Of a stretch of 64,000 bases of DNA, positions 41,694-50,460 are shown in pieces; position 1 is the stretch's first letter, and each line of letters starts with the position of its first letter. Both the position numbers and the translations under genes were made by a program. The notes beneath the pieces are model-generated. The model searched no databases, was not told where the DNA came from, and saw only the letters and a program-made list of their open reading frames with translations. The stretch is from an uncultured Collinsella sp. (GTDB lineage Bacteria > Actinomycetota > Coriobacteriia > Coriobacteriales > Coriobacteriaceae), in the NCBI GenBank assembly GCA_900542905.1, contig UQPF01000005.1, forward strand, positions 69,424-133,423. Direction: 5' to 3'.

Positions 41694-42257
41694 CTAGACG
41701 CGGGAGACGAACTTGCCGTCGCGGGTGTCAACCTTGATGACCTCGCCCTCGTTGAGGTACATGGGGACCTGGATGACAGCGCCGGTGTCGATCGTGGCCG
41801 GCTTGGTGGAACCCTGGACGGTATCGCCCTTAAAGCCCGGGTCGGTCTGGACGATGGTGGTCTCGATGAACATCGGCGGGGTCACGCCCATGAGCTCATC
41901 GTCGGCGAAGAGCAGCTGGCAGATGTCGTTCTCGCGCAGCCACTTGGAGTTCTCGCCCACCATGTCCTCGGGAACGGGAACCTGCTCATAGGACTCGTTG
42001 TCCATGAAGATGTAGTCGGTGCCATCGTTGTAGAGGTACTGGAACTCACGGGTGGTGAGCATGACGCTCTCGAACTTGGTGCCGGCGTTGCAGGTGTTCT
42101 CGACGACGCGGCCGCTCTTGATGTCGCGGGTCTTGTAGCGCACAAACGCGCCGCCCTTGCCCGGCTTGACATGCTGGAACTCGACGATGGTGTAGACCTT
42201 GTCCTTGATACGGAGACCGAGGCCGTTCTTGAAGTCGGCGGTAGAAATGGTAGGCAT
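41694..42257 (-). CDS. efp: Elongation factor P
   Basis: EF-P relieves ribosome stalling at proline runs. The 187-residue protein shows STADFKNGLGLRI at the start, the KPGKGGAFVRYK loop whose lysine is the modified position in many species, and the C-terminal domain GDTVQGSTKPATIDTGAVIQVP. ATG at 42257 follows AGAAAGG. It is followed by asp23 and nusB. Confidence 0.96.
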   Translation of the reverse strand: MPTISTADFKNGLGLRIKDKVYTIVEFQHVKPGKGGAFVRYKTRDIKSGRVVENTCNAGTKFESVMLTTREFQYLYNDGTDYIFMDNESYEQVPVPEDMVGENSKWLRENDICQLLFADDELMGVTPPMFIETTIVQTDPGFKGDTVQGSTKPATIDTGAVIQVPMYLNEGEVIKVDTRDGKFVSRV

Positions 42258-42362
42258 AGCGACCTTTCTTGTTATGGGCAGAACGCACAAGCGTCCAAAT
42301 TACATACGACAGAAATTATACACTTGCAGACGGCGCCTGCGGCGAGCGCATAAAAAGAGAAC

Positions 42363-42394
42363 GCGGGGCGTCCGAATCGATTCGGACGCCCCGC
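42363..42394 (-). terminator. Terminator after pepP
   Basis: A perfect 16-bp palindromic stem without loop spacer (42363-42378 with 42379-42394) is followed on the minus strand by GTTCTCTTTTT. It separates pepP from efp although both face the same way. Confidence 0.88.
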
Positions 42395-42416
42395 CCCAAA
42401 AATCTATCGAAATGGG

Positions 42417-43547
42417 CTAGCAATCGATGACGTGCAGGTCGTGCGGGGTCTTGGTGAAAGGCTCGTAGCCGTTCTCGGTGACCACGCCGTAATCCTCCAG
42501 GCGCACGCCGCCCACGCCGGGCAGGTAAACGCCGGGCTCCATGGTGACAACCGAGCCGATCACGATGGTGTTCTTGCTGCGGTTGAAGTTGGGCAGCTCG
42601 TGGATGTCGATACCGACGCCGTGGCCCAGGCCATGATTGTAGTAATCGCCATAGCCGGCATCGCCGATGATCTTCTTGGAAAGCTTGAAGATGTCGTTAC
42701 CCTCAACGCCCGGATGGATGGCGGCGACGCACTCCTCGTGCGTGCGGCGCACGAGCGCGTACAGGTCGAGCTGCTCCTGCGTGGGCTCGCCCATCACGAC
42801 GGTGCGCGTCATGTCGGAGCGGTAATCGCAGTAGCCCGCGCCGTAATCCATGAGAACGAAATCGCCCTTCTCGATCACGCGATCGCTCGGCACGGCATGC
42901 GGGTTGGCGGTGTTGGGACCGCTCGCCACGATGGAGCCGAAGGCAAGGCTGTCGGCGCCGTTGGCGAACATAAAGTTCTCGAGCTCGTTGCGAACCTGCT
43001 TCTCGGTCATACCGGGCTTAATAAAGCCGAGCATATGCTGGAAAGCGGCATCGGTGATCGACTGCGCATGGCGCATAAGCTCAATCTCCTCGGCATCCTT
43101 GATGGCGCGCATCTTGCGGATGTCGTCGTGCATCAGCGGTAGGATGCAGGCGACGGAACGGTCCTCCAGGCCGCGCTGAATACCCTGGTAGAAGTTAATC
43201 TGCATATCGTCCTCGACAGCACAGACACGGCACTTGTTAGCCGCAATCTTGCCGGCGACCCAGCCGGGGATGGTACCCTCGTCCATGTCGTAAACCCAGG
43301 GGCTGCCGGCGGGCGTGTTCTCCTCAAAGCTGTTGAGGTAGCGCGAGTCGGTATGGAACAGGCACTGGTCGGCCGTAATAAACGCCGCGTGCGGGAATTC
43401 AAAGGTGTAGTCGAAGACGCCCTTCACGCCCGTAAGCCAACGAAGGTTGGCCTCGTCGCGCACCACGATGGCGTCGTAGCCACGCTCGGCCATCAGGGCA
43501 CGGACACGCTCGATACGACCGGCAGGACCGGCAGCAAACTCAGACAT
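42417..43547 (-). CDS. pepP: Xaa-Pro aminopeptidase (M24 family)
   Basis: A 376-residue metallopeptidase that removes N-terminal residues next to proline. The N-terminal creatinase-like domain is followed by the pita-bread domain with all metal ligands visible: the aspartates in LMDYGAGYCDYRSDMTRT, the histidine in GLGHGVGIDIHE, and the glutamates in TMEPGVYLPG and VRLEDYGVV. It lies upstream of efp, a common arrangement. Confidence 0.94.
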   Translation of the reverse strand: MSEFAAGPAGRIERVRALMAERGYDAIVVRDEANLRWLTGVKGVFDYTFEFPHAAFITADQCLFHTDSRYLNSFEENTPAGSPWVYDMDEGTIPGWVAGKIAANKCRVCAVEDDMQINFYQGIQRGLEDRSVACILPLMHDDIRKMRAIKDAEEIELMRHAQSITDAAFQHMLGFIKPGMTEKQVRNELENFMFANGADSLAFGSIVASGPNTANPHAVPSDRVIEKGDFVLMDYGAGYCDYRSDMTRTVVMGEPTQEQLDLYALVRRTHEECVAAIHPGVEGNDIFKLSKKIIGDAGYGDYYNHGLGHGVGIDIHELPNFNRSKNTIVIGSVVTMEPGVYLPGVGGVRLEDYGVVTENGYEPFTKTPHDLHVIDC

Positions 43548-43679
43548 GCAGATTCCTTTCTTGTTGTCTCTATAAAGACGGGACGGGTCTCAACCGAACG
43601 ACGGAATCGCATGCGATCCGCAACCGATTGGAAACCCGCCCCTCAACATGATACGAAAGACGATGGATGTCAATAAAAC

Positions 43680-44789
43680 TTAGAGAAGTTCTTTGCGAGA
43701 AGCCAAGTAGGCGTGAGCATGGCGCTCAAGAACCTCGTCCTCAACGCACGTTAGACGAATAGCGCCGAGTGCCGCGGGCAGCGGCAACATACTGCGGTTC
43801 GAGCGGACAAACTGCTGCCTGCGGAACTCCTCGATATATGCGGCAGGCTCCAGATCGAAGGCAAGTTCCTCGATGCCAAAGTCCTCCAGGCAGTCATCGA
43901 CCTCAAAGACGTAATCGATATCAAAGTCGCAGGCATCATGTGCTAGGCGCGCCTCAAAGCGCATGCCCTCGGATAACAGCTGATAGGCAGGGACCTGCGA
44001 AGCGGCATCGCCCAAGCAGGCGCGCAGGGTGCGCTCCCCCGTCTTACCAAAATCGAGCGCATGACGTGCGCTCGGGTTCGTGGCCATCAGTACGTCCTTT
44101 CGGGCAGTCTGAGACCACTGAACGGCATTGACGAGCGCGACCTCCTCGCCCGCGAGAATCTCGGGGACGGTCTCGGTAAACTGATTCCAGCGGGACTTGC
44201 TGCTCGAAAGCATGGTGCCAACAAGTACCACATAGCCGAGCTTGAGGTCCTCGGGGTCCGCCTCGCGAACAAGGTCGAGGTCACACACGACCAGGCCCGG
44301 CTCGGGACGGAACGCGATAGCGGGAAGCGCATTCGCCGACGAGGCGACGAGCGGCTTCATGGTCGTCGCGACCGTAAGCATGGCATCGAACGTCGTCGGC
44401 AGCAGGGCGCACTCGGTGCGACCGCACCACTGATTGGCACACCAGCAAACGACCGAGCAGGTCGCCGTATCGCCGACAGCGACAACGAGATCGTCGCAGG
44501 TAATGCCGTTAGCCGACAGGGCGCCAAAGACGGTATCGGCATCGGCCAGCGTAGCACCGGCAGGCGAAACCTCGAGGACGAGCAGCGACACGGCAAAACC
44601 GGCGTCGACCAGCGCATGCTCGACAACCTCGCCTAAACGCTCTGACGTGGCGGTATTCCAAACCACCATCGCGCGCTTAGGCTTGCCCACGGCCGAGGCA
44701 AACATGCGCGAAAGCTCATCGAACGCACCCAATCCGACGCGAACATCGACACTGCGGTTTTGGAAATTGATCAGTTGACGGCGAATCAT
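43680..44789 (-). CDS. 3-dehydroquinate synthase homologue lacking catalytic residues
   Basis: This 369-residue protein is AroB-like in length, in position after aroK, and in remnants of motifs: AVGDTAT near 105, LLPTTFDAM at 130, RPEPGLVVCDLDLV at 161 and ALDFGKTGERTL at 244. The residues that make AroB work are changed: SVGGKT after PTT is replaced by ATTMKPL, the zinc glutamate region (GxAExIK) reads GYVVLVG, and the GHTFGHA histidines read GKTGERT. It is probably a pseudoenzyme or has another role. ATG at 44789 overlaps the aroK stop (ATGA), so it is still translated with aroK. Confidence 0.75.
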   Translation of the reverse strand: MIRRQLINFQNRSVDVRVGLGAFDELSRMFASAVGKPKRAMVVWNTATSERLGEVVEHALVDAGFAVSLLVLEVSPAGATLADADTVFGALSANGITCDDLVVAVGDTATCSVVCWCANQWCGRTECALLPTTFDAMLTVATTMKPLVASSANALPAIAFRPEPGLVVCDLDLVREADPEDLKLGYVVLVGTMLSSSKSRWNQFTETVPEILAGEEVALVNAVQWSQTARKDVLMATNPSARHALDFGKTGERTLRACLGDAASQVPAYQLLSEGMRFEARLAHDACDFDIDYVFEVDDCLEDFGIEELAFDLEPAAYIEEFRRQQFVRSNRSMLPLPAALGAIRLTCVEDEVLERHAHAYLASRKELL

Positions 44790-45319
44790 AGCAGTCCACG
44801 CTCCAAAAGCATCTCGGCACAAAGGTAGGAAACGTCCTCGAAGGACTTGTTGCGAATATCGAGGGTAAGGTCGGCGGCCTGTCGATACAGCGGACGGCGA
44901 TGCTCAAACAGGCGCGCGGCATGCTCGGGAGAGCGGAAATCGGGGCGCGTGTCGGACCGACGAATCTGGCGAATCGAATCCTCGAAATCGCCCTCGAGGT
45001 ACACGCACGTACCCATTTCGTGCATCAGCTCAATATTCACCGGCGTTTCTACGATACCGCCCCCGCACGAAACCAACAGGCTGCGCTCGCTTTGGAGCGA
45101 ACGGAGCGCCGAGGTCTCGAGCTCGCGAAAACGATCCTCGCCCTCGGTCTTAAAAATCTCGGTTACCGACTTGCCGCAACGGCGCACGACCAGACGGTCG
45201 GTATCGATAAAACGCCGCTTGAACATAGTCCCGACGTTGCGCGCAAGCGTCGACTTGCCCGCGCCCAAAAAGCCGATAAAGAAGATATGGTCACAGCCGT
45301 GTTTGATGTGCTGAGACAT
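44786..45319 (-). CDS. aroK: Shikimate kinase
   Basis: It phosphorylates shikimate in aromatic amino acid synthesis. The 177-residue protein keeps all family motifs: P-loop IGFLGAGKSTLA, the shikimate-binding DTD in RFIDTDRL, EDRFRELE, the SCGGGIV segment and the lid arginines in RPLYRQAA. It is coupled to the degenerate AroB homologue after it and lies eight bases from yqeG. Confidence 0.95.
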   Translation of the reverse strand: MSQHIKHGCDHIFFIGFLGAGKSTLARNVGTMFKRRFIDTDRLVVRRCGKSVTEIFKTEGEDRFRELETSALRSLQSERSLLVSCGGGIVETPVNIELMHEMGTCVYLEGDFEDSIRQIRRSDTRPDFRSPEHAARLFEHRRPLYRQAADLTLDIRNKSFEDVSYLCAEMLLERGLL

Positions 45320-45327
45320 GGCGAAAC

Positions 45328-45825
45328 CTATTCCTCGCAGGGAAGGTCGCGAAGGGCCCGGCGCTCAAAGATACGGAAGATCTGCGTGTACCACAGGTCC
45401 TGGGTTGCCTGCGGCTTGACCAGAATAGTGTCAACGCCGGCAAAGTTTCCGCTCCATACGTCGGTGTACAGCTGGTCACCGATCAGTACGGCCTCGTCGG
45501 CTGTGGCGCCCAGACGCTTAAGACCCGCTTTCAGGGCAAACGGGGCGGGCTTCATGGCGTGGCTGATGGCCTCGAGCCCCAACTCGCGCGCCGACGCCAT
45601 GACCTGGTCGCGATGCCAGTTATTGGACACCATGCACAGCTTAAAGCCCTTGGCATGGGCGGCCTCGAGCCAGGCGGAAACCGCGGTGGGAACCTGCTCG
45701 GTGTCGCGTGGCACCAGGGTGTTATCGCGATCGAGCAGAATGGCGCGTTTGCCGTCGGCCCACAGGGTATCAAGGTCGATGCGATCGACCGAGGCAACGT
45801 ATCGTTTGGGGCTAAAAATCCTCAT
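45328..45825 (-). CDS. YqeG-family HAD phosphatase
   Basis: A 165-residue HAD-superfamily protein of the YqeG (type IIIA) group: the nucleophile aspartate in ILLDRDNTLVP, SNNWHRDQV for motif II and IGDQLYTDVWSGN for motif IV. ATG at 45825 starts two bases after the mltG stop; the upstream frame is a shadow. Substrate unknown, though homologues act on phosphatidylglycerophosphate-like or sugar phosphates. Confidence 0.9.
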   Translation of the reverse strand: MRIFSPKRYVASVDRIDLDTLWADGKRAILLDRDNTLVPRDTEQVPTAVSAWLEAAHAKGFKLCMVSNNWHRDQVMASARELGLEAISHAMKPAPFALKAGLKRLGATADEAVLIGDQLYTDVWSGNFAGVDTILVKPQATQDLWYTQIFRIFERRALRDLPCEE

Positions 45826-45826
45826 G

Positions 45827-47212
45827 TTAATTCCAAGACTGTTGATGCTCTTCGTAGGTTTGCGAGAAGTACTCCTCGTCCTGCGTAATGTAGAAATACA
45901 GGTCATCGGAGTCGGTCGGCTCAAGCGTGGCCTTGAGTGCCTCGAGCGACGGAGAACAGATGGGCGTGGGCGGCAGGCCCTCGTGCTTATAGGTGTTATA
46001 CGGACTATCGCTCTGCAGGTCGTCGGCGGTAACCTCGCCACCGGTGACATACATCATGGTCGCATCGCTGTTGAGATAGCGCAGACCGTCGAGCTTGCCG
46101 GCAAGGCGGTTGTAAAAGACCGAGGCCACGTGCGCACGTTGATCGGCGTTGAGGCCCTCGCGCTCAACGATAGAGGCCAAGTTGACGATATCGTAGTCGG
46201 ACATCTCCACACCGTAGCGCTCCTTGATCTTGGCTTCGCAGCTCGCAAAGTCTAGCGACTTATACTCGGTCTTAAACTGATCGAGCATAGCGCGAATCAC
46301 GTCATCGGCCGTCGGCGAATCACCCAACGAATAGGTCTTGGGGAACAAGAAACCCTCGAGCGAGTCGTTGGCGGCGCCCTTAAGGAAGCTATAGTCGTCC
46401 ACGTAGTTGGAGGCCTTGGCCTGGTTGAGGAAGTCTTCCTTAGAGATGCTGTCGTAGGCCTGGGCCACACGGTCGGCGACTTGATCGACCGTTAGGCCCT
46501 CAGGGATAGTCAGCGCATTGGAGCCCGCGTTGGGACCTTCCATGAGCTGCTGAACAACCTTGGTCGCATCCATGAGTGTGGTGAACGAATAGGTACCAGG
46601 CTTGAGCGACATATCGGCGTTGAGCTTTTTCACCGCCGCATAATAATCTTTGGGATTTTCGACGATATGGTTCTCGGAGAGAATCGAAGCGATCGTATCG
46701 CCCGAAGCACCATCGGGAATGGTCACCGTAACCTGCTGACCAGCCGTGACCTTCGTATCCTCACCGGCAAAGAAGCCCTTGACGGCCGGCACGACAAAGA
46801 AAGCGATCGCAGCAAGCGCAAGCACGGCGACGACGCCACCGATAATCATAGGCACCGGGGAGCTTTTCTTTTGTGTACCACGGCGGACGTGCGTGTTATA
46901 GCTCGAGCGCGTAGCCGGAGCAACGCCGTGGGAACCGAGAGCGTGATGCGAATGCGACTGGGGGGCCTGCACTCGCTGGGTAGATGCCTGCTGCTTAAAG
47001 CGGGTACCGCCTGCAGGCTGGGCCGAACGAGCAGAAGGCTGCTGAGCCGTCCGCTGAGCAGGCTGGGCCGAACGAGAGGAGGACTGCACCGGACGAGCGG
47101 CAGGCTGAGCTGCGCGCTGCGTCGGCTGCGCAGGGCGCTGACCAGGCTGAGTAGGGCGCGACGAGGGCTGACCCTGACGACTCTGCCGGCGCGGATCGGA
47201 AGCGCTAGGCAT
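45827..47212 (-). CDS. mltG: Endolytic murein transglycosylase MltG
   Basis: MltG cuts nascent peptidoglycan glycan chains outside the membrane. Of 461 residues, the first about 115 are a cytoplasmic, basic Gln/Ala/Pro/Arg-rich low-complexity region with PAQP/RSAQPA-like repeats. One membrane helix follows (IIGGVVAVLALAAIAFFVV), a LysM-like segment, then the YceG domain with the catalytic glutamate in VNLASIVEREGL and the SDSPYNTYKHEGLPPTPI motif. It overlaps ruvX by eight bases. Confidence 0.94.
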   Translation of the reverse strand: MPSASDPRRQSRQGQPSSRPTQPGQRPAQPTQRAAQPAARPVQSSSRSAQPAQRTAQQPSARSAQPAGGTRFKQQASTQRVQAPQSHSHHALGSHGVAPATRSSYNTHVRRGTQKKSSPVPMIIGGVVAVLALAAIAFFVVPAVKGFFAGEDTKVTAGQQVTVTIPDGASGDTIASILSENHIVENPKDYYAAVKKLNADMSLKPGTYSFTTLMDATKVVQQLMEGPNAGSNALTIPEGLTVDQVADRVAQAYDSISKEDFLNQAKASNYVDDYSFLKGAANDSLEGFLFPKTYSLGDSPTADDVIRAMLDQFKTEYKSLDFASCEAKIKERYGVEMSDYDIVNLASIVEREGLNADQRAHVASVFYNRLAGKLDGLRYLNSDATMMYVTGGEVTADDLQSDSPYNTYKHEGLPPTPICSPSLEALKATLEPTDSDDLYFYITQDEEYFSQTYEEHQQSWN

Positions 47213-47633
47213 GCGAAACCTCCTCGTTTTTACGATCGAGCCATGTCTGCAAGAACAGGCTGGCGGCGATCATGTCAATCTTGCCCCTCATCTGCTTTTC
47301 GTTGAGTCCCTGCTCTCGCAGGATTCGCTTGGCCTCCTGCGAGGACAGACGCTCGTCCTCAAACTCCAGAGGAAGTTCGAGCTCGTCGGCAATCTTTTGG
47401 GCCACGGCGGCGACGCGCTCGGCCTGGGGGCCGGGCTCACCGGCCATGGTCAAGGGACGTCCGCTTACCAGGATATCGGGCTCATAGTCCTCCACCAGGT
47501 AGCGAAACGTCTTTGCCATGCCAGTGACCTCGGCAGCCGGAAGCACCTTGACAGGCATCGCCATCTTGCCATCACGGCTCGAGACGGCGATGCCAATCCT
47601 GGTCTCCCCTATGTCCAGCGCAAGCGCGACCAC
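47205..47633 (-). CDS. ruvX: Holliday junction resolvase-like protein RuvX/YqgF
   Basis: A 142-residue RNase H-fold nuclease: ALALDIGETRIGIAV, LVSGRPLTMAGEPGPQAE, EFEDERLSSQEAKRIL and MIAASLFLQTWLD. It is linked to pre-16S rRNA processing as well as recombination. It starts with GTG and lacks a strong ribosome binding site; coupling to alaS is likely. Confidence 0.93.
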   Translation of the reverse strand: MVALALDIGETRIGIAVSSRDGKMAMPVKVLPAAEVTGMAKTFRYLVEDYEPDILVSGRPLTMAGEPGPQAERVAAVAQKIADELELPLEFEDERLSSQEAKRILREQGLNEKQMRGKIDMIAASLFLQTWLDRKNEEVSHA

Positions 47634-47650
47634 AGCGACTACTTAGGTTC

Positions 47651-50308
47651 TTAGGCGCCGAGCGCGGTCTTGGCGGCCGCAAGGGCATCGGCGATACCGG
47701 CAGCGTTCTTGCCACCGGCCTGGGCCATGTTGGGACGGCCGCCACCGCGACCATCGACCAGGCACGCGATCTGCTTGATCACGTTGCCGGCGTGGAAACC
47801 GGCCTTCACGGCGTCATCGGAGCCGGCGGCGAGCAGGGCCGGGGTGCCCTTCTCGGTCACGCTGGCAACAACGCAGGCGACAGGGCCGGCGACCTTCTGG
47901 TGCACGGTATCCCAAACGTTGCGCAGGTCAGCGGCCTCGAGACCCTGAAGCTCAGCAACAACGAGCTTGTAGCCATTCAGCTCGACAGCACCCTCGATGG
48001 CGTTGGAGATCGCATCGGAGGAGCCACCAGTGAGCGCCTTCTTGAGCTTGTTGGACGTCTCGCGCAGCTCGGCCTGCAGGTTCTCCACGCGGGCGGGAAC
48101 CTCGTCGACGCGGCACTTGAGCGCAGCGGCGGCGGCGTCAACGAGCGCCAGGCGGTCGGCCATGTAGTCGAGGGCACCCTTAGAGGTCACGGCCTCGATA
48201 CGGCGGACATTGGAGCCCGTGGAGGACTCGGAAATGATCTTGAAGAGGCCAATCTCGGCGGTATTGGCGGCATGAGTGCCACCACAGAGCTCGCGGGAGA
48301 ACGGCTGGTCCTCGGCGCCCACGGAGACGACGCGGACAACATCGCCGTACTTCTCTCCAAACAGAGCGACAGCGCCGGCAGCCTTAGCCTCGTCGATGCC
48401 CATGACACGGGTCACAACCGGCTTGGAAGCGAAGATCTGCTGGTTGACCAGGTCCTCGACAGCCTTGAGCTGCTCGGAGGACAGGGCCTCGAAGTGCGTG
48501 AAGTCAAAGCGCAGGTGCTCGGGCGTCACCAGCGAACCGGCCTGGGAGACATGCTCGCCCAGGACCTGCTTAAGGGCGGCGTCGAGCAGGTGCGTGGCGG
48601 TGTGGTTGCGGCGCAGGAAGCCACGGCGCTCGGCGTCGAGCGCGGCGGTAACAGCGGCACCGACAGTCAGCGTGCCCTCGGCAACGTGCGCGACGTGGGC
48701 ATACAGGCCGTTGTGGTTCTTGGTGTCGGCAACGGTCAGAACAACGCCCTCGGCGGAAAGCTTGCCGGCATCGCCCTGCTGGCCACCCATCTCGGCATAG
48801 AACGGGGTGCGGTCGAGCACAACCTCGACATCCTCGCCGGCGGCAGCAGACTCGACGGACTCGCCGTTGCGCACGATGGCGACAACCTTGGCGCCCTCGA
48901 TCACATCGTTGTCATAGCCGTCGAACTCGGTCGCTGCGACCTTGTCCGAAAGCTCGACCCACACGTCGTTGAAGCTGCCCCAGGCGTCGCCCTTGGCATT
49001 GGCGCGGGCGCGGGCCTTCTGGTCCTCCATGCAGGCAGTGAAGCCGTCCATATCGACGTCGTGGCCAGCGGTGCCGGCGATCTCGACGGTCAGATCGATG
49101 GGGAAACCAAAGGTGTCGTGCAGTTTAAAGGCGACATCGCCCGGAAGCACGGCGCCCTCGGCAAGCGCTGCCAGGGCCTCGTCCAGATAGACGCGGCCGT
49201 TGTCGAGCGTCGTGGAGAAGCGCTCCTCCTCGGAGGCGACGATACCCTTGACGAGCGCGACATTCTTGAGCAGCTCGGGATAAGCCTCGCCCATCTGAGC
49301 GTTAACCTCGTCGATGAACTTGGTCAGGAAGGCGCCCTCGATGCCCAGCAGGCGACCGTGGAACACGGCACGACGGAGCAGGCGGCGAAGGACGTACTCG
49401 CGACCCTCGTTACCGGGAAGGATGCCGTCCGAGATCATAAAGTCGACGGCACGGGAGTGGTCGGCGATGATACGCAGGGAGCGGCTGGCGCCAGAGTAAT
49501 CGTCGGCGTCATAGGTCTTGCCGCTAATCTTCTCGCCCAGCTTGATGAGGTGCTGCATCAGATCGCCGTCGTAGTTGGCGGTCTTGTGCTGCATGATGGC
49601 GGCCATGCGCTCCAGGCCCATGCCCGTATCGAGGTTGCGGTGCGGCAGCTCCGGCAAGGAGCCGTCCTCCTGGCAGTCGTACTGGGTAAAGACGAGGTTC
49701 CAGAACTCCAGGAAGCGGTCGCAGTCGCAGCCAGGCTTGCAGTCGGGGCTGCCGCAGCCGACCTCCTCGCCCATGTCAAAGTAGATCTCTGAGCACGGAC
49801 CGCAGGGACCGGTGGGGCCAGCGGCCCAGAAGTTATCGTCCTCGCCCAGGCGGGAGATGTGGTCCTCAGCAACGCCCAGAGAACGCCACACGTCGTGGGT
49901 CTCGTCGTCCTCGGTAAAGACGGTGAAGTACAGGCGGTCGAGCGGCAGCTTGAACTCCTTGGTGATGAGCTCAAAGGCCCAGGCGCAAGCCTGCTCCTTG
50001 GAGACGCCGCCAAAAGAGAAGTCGCCGAGCATCTCGAAGAAGGACAGGTGACGGCCGTCCTCGCCGATGCAATCGATGTCGTTGGTGCGGACGCACTTCT
50101 GGCAAGAGATCGCGCCGATCTCCTTCATGGTCTTCTTGCCCTGGTAGTACTCCTTAAACTGGTTCATGCCGGCGTTGGCAAGCAGCAGCGAAGGATCGTC
50201 GGGAACAAGAGACGAAGAAGGATAGAGCTTAAGACCGCGCTCCTCAAAGAAGTTGAGGAACTTGGAGCGAATCTCGGCCGTAGTCATTGACGGGTAGTCA
50301 GCACTCAT
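47651..50308 (-). CDS. alaS: Alanyl-tRNA synthetase
   Basis: The 885-residue enzyme charges tRNA-Ala. It contains the class II core (SADYPSMTTAEIRSKFLNFF, NAGMNQFKEYYQG, NLDTGMGLERMAAIMQ), the editing domain with HTATHLLDAAL and CGGTHAANT metal ligands, and the C-terminal oligomerisation domain. The cysteine-rich stretch CGSPDCKPGCDCDRF is common in actinobacterial AlaS. ATG at 50308 follows GAGGAG. No T-box is seen in its leader. Confidence 0.97.
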   Translation of the reverse strand: MSADYPSMTTAEIRSKFLNFFEERGLKLYPSSSLVPDDPSLLLANAGMNQFKEYYQGKKTMKEIGAISCQKCVRTNDIDCIGEDGRHLSFFEMLGDFSFGGVSKEQACAWAFELITKEFKLPLDRLYFTVFTEDDETHDVWRSLGVAEDHISRLGEDDNFWAAGPTGPCGPCSEIYFDMGEEVGCGSPDCKPGCDCDRFLEFWNLVFTQYDCQEDGSLPELPHRNLDTGMGLERMAAIMQHKTANYDGDLMQHLIKLGEKISGKTYDADDYSGASRSLRIIADHSRAVDFMISDGILPGNEGREYVLRRLLRRAVFHGRLLGIEGAFLTKFIDEVNAQMGEAYPELLKNVALVKGIVASEEERFSTTLDNGRVYLDEALAALAEGAVLPGDVAFKLHDTFGFPIDLTVEIAGTAGHDVDMDGFTACMEDQKARARANAKGDAWGSFNDVWVELSDKVAATEFDGYDNDVIEGAKVVAIVRNGESVESAAAGEDVEVVLDRTPFYAEMGGQQGDAGKLSAEGVVLTVADTKNHNGLYAHVAHVAEGTLTVGAAVTAALDAERRGFLRRNHTATHLLDAALKQVLGEHVSQAGSLVTPEHLRFDFTHFEALSSEQLKAVEDLVNQQIFASKPVVTRVMGIDEAKAAGAVALFGEKYGDVVRVVSVGAEDQPFSRELCGGTHAANTAEIGLFKIISESSTGSNVRRIEAVTSKGALDYMADRLALVDAAAAALKCRVDEVPARVENLQAELRETSNKLKKALTGGSSDAISNAIEGAVELNGYKLVVAELQGLEAADLRNVWDTVHQKVAGPVACVVASVTEKGTPALLAAGSDDAVKAGFHAGNVIKQIACLVDGRGGGRPNMAQAGGKNAAGIADALAAAKTALGA

Positions 50309-50380
50309 AGAGGGAATCTCCTCGGTTTCACATCGAAACAGTTCAAACGTAACGATATTACCATCCCGCCGCGCCTGTGC

Positions 50381-50410
50381 AAAAAAGAGGGCCGGCACAA
50401 TGCCGGCCCT
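50381..50410 (-). terminator. Terminator between the AI-2E transporter gene and alaS
   Basis: On the minus strand AGGGCCGGCA and TGCCGGCCCT form a perfect 10-bp stem (50388-50397 with 50401-50410), followed by CTTTTTTG. Confidence 0.92.
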
Positions 50411-50460
50411 TCAGCGAAATTGCATGTTAGCGCGTATGAATATTAATCCGAATTACCCCG

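Noticed and set aside
47792..49792. A 666-codon plus-strand open frame inside alaS
   Set aside because: It lies antisense to a full-length, motif-complete alaS; high-GC genes often leave the opposite frame open, and the translation has no recognisable domain.
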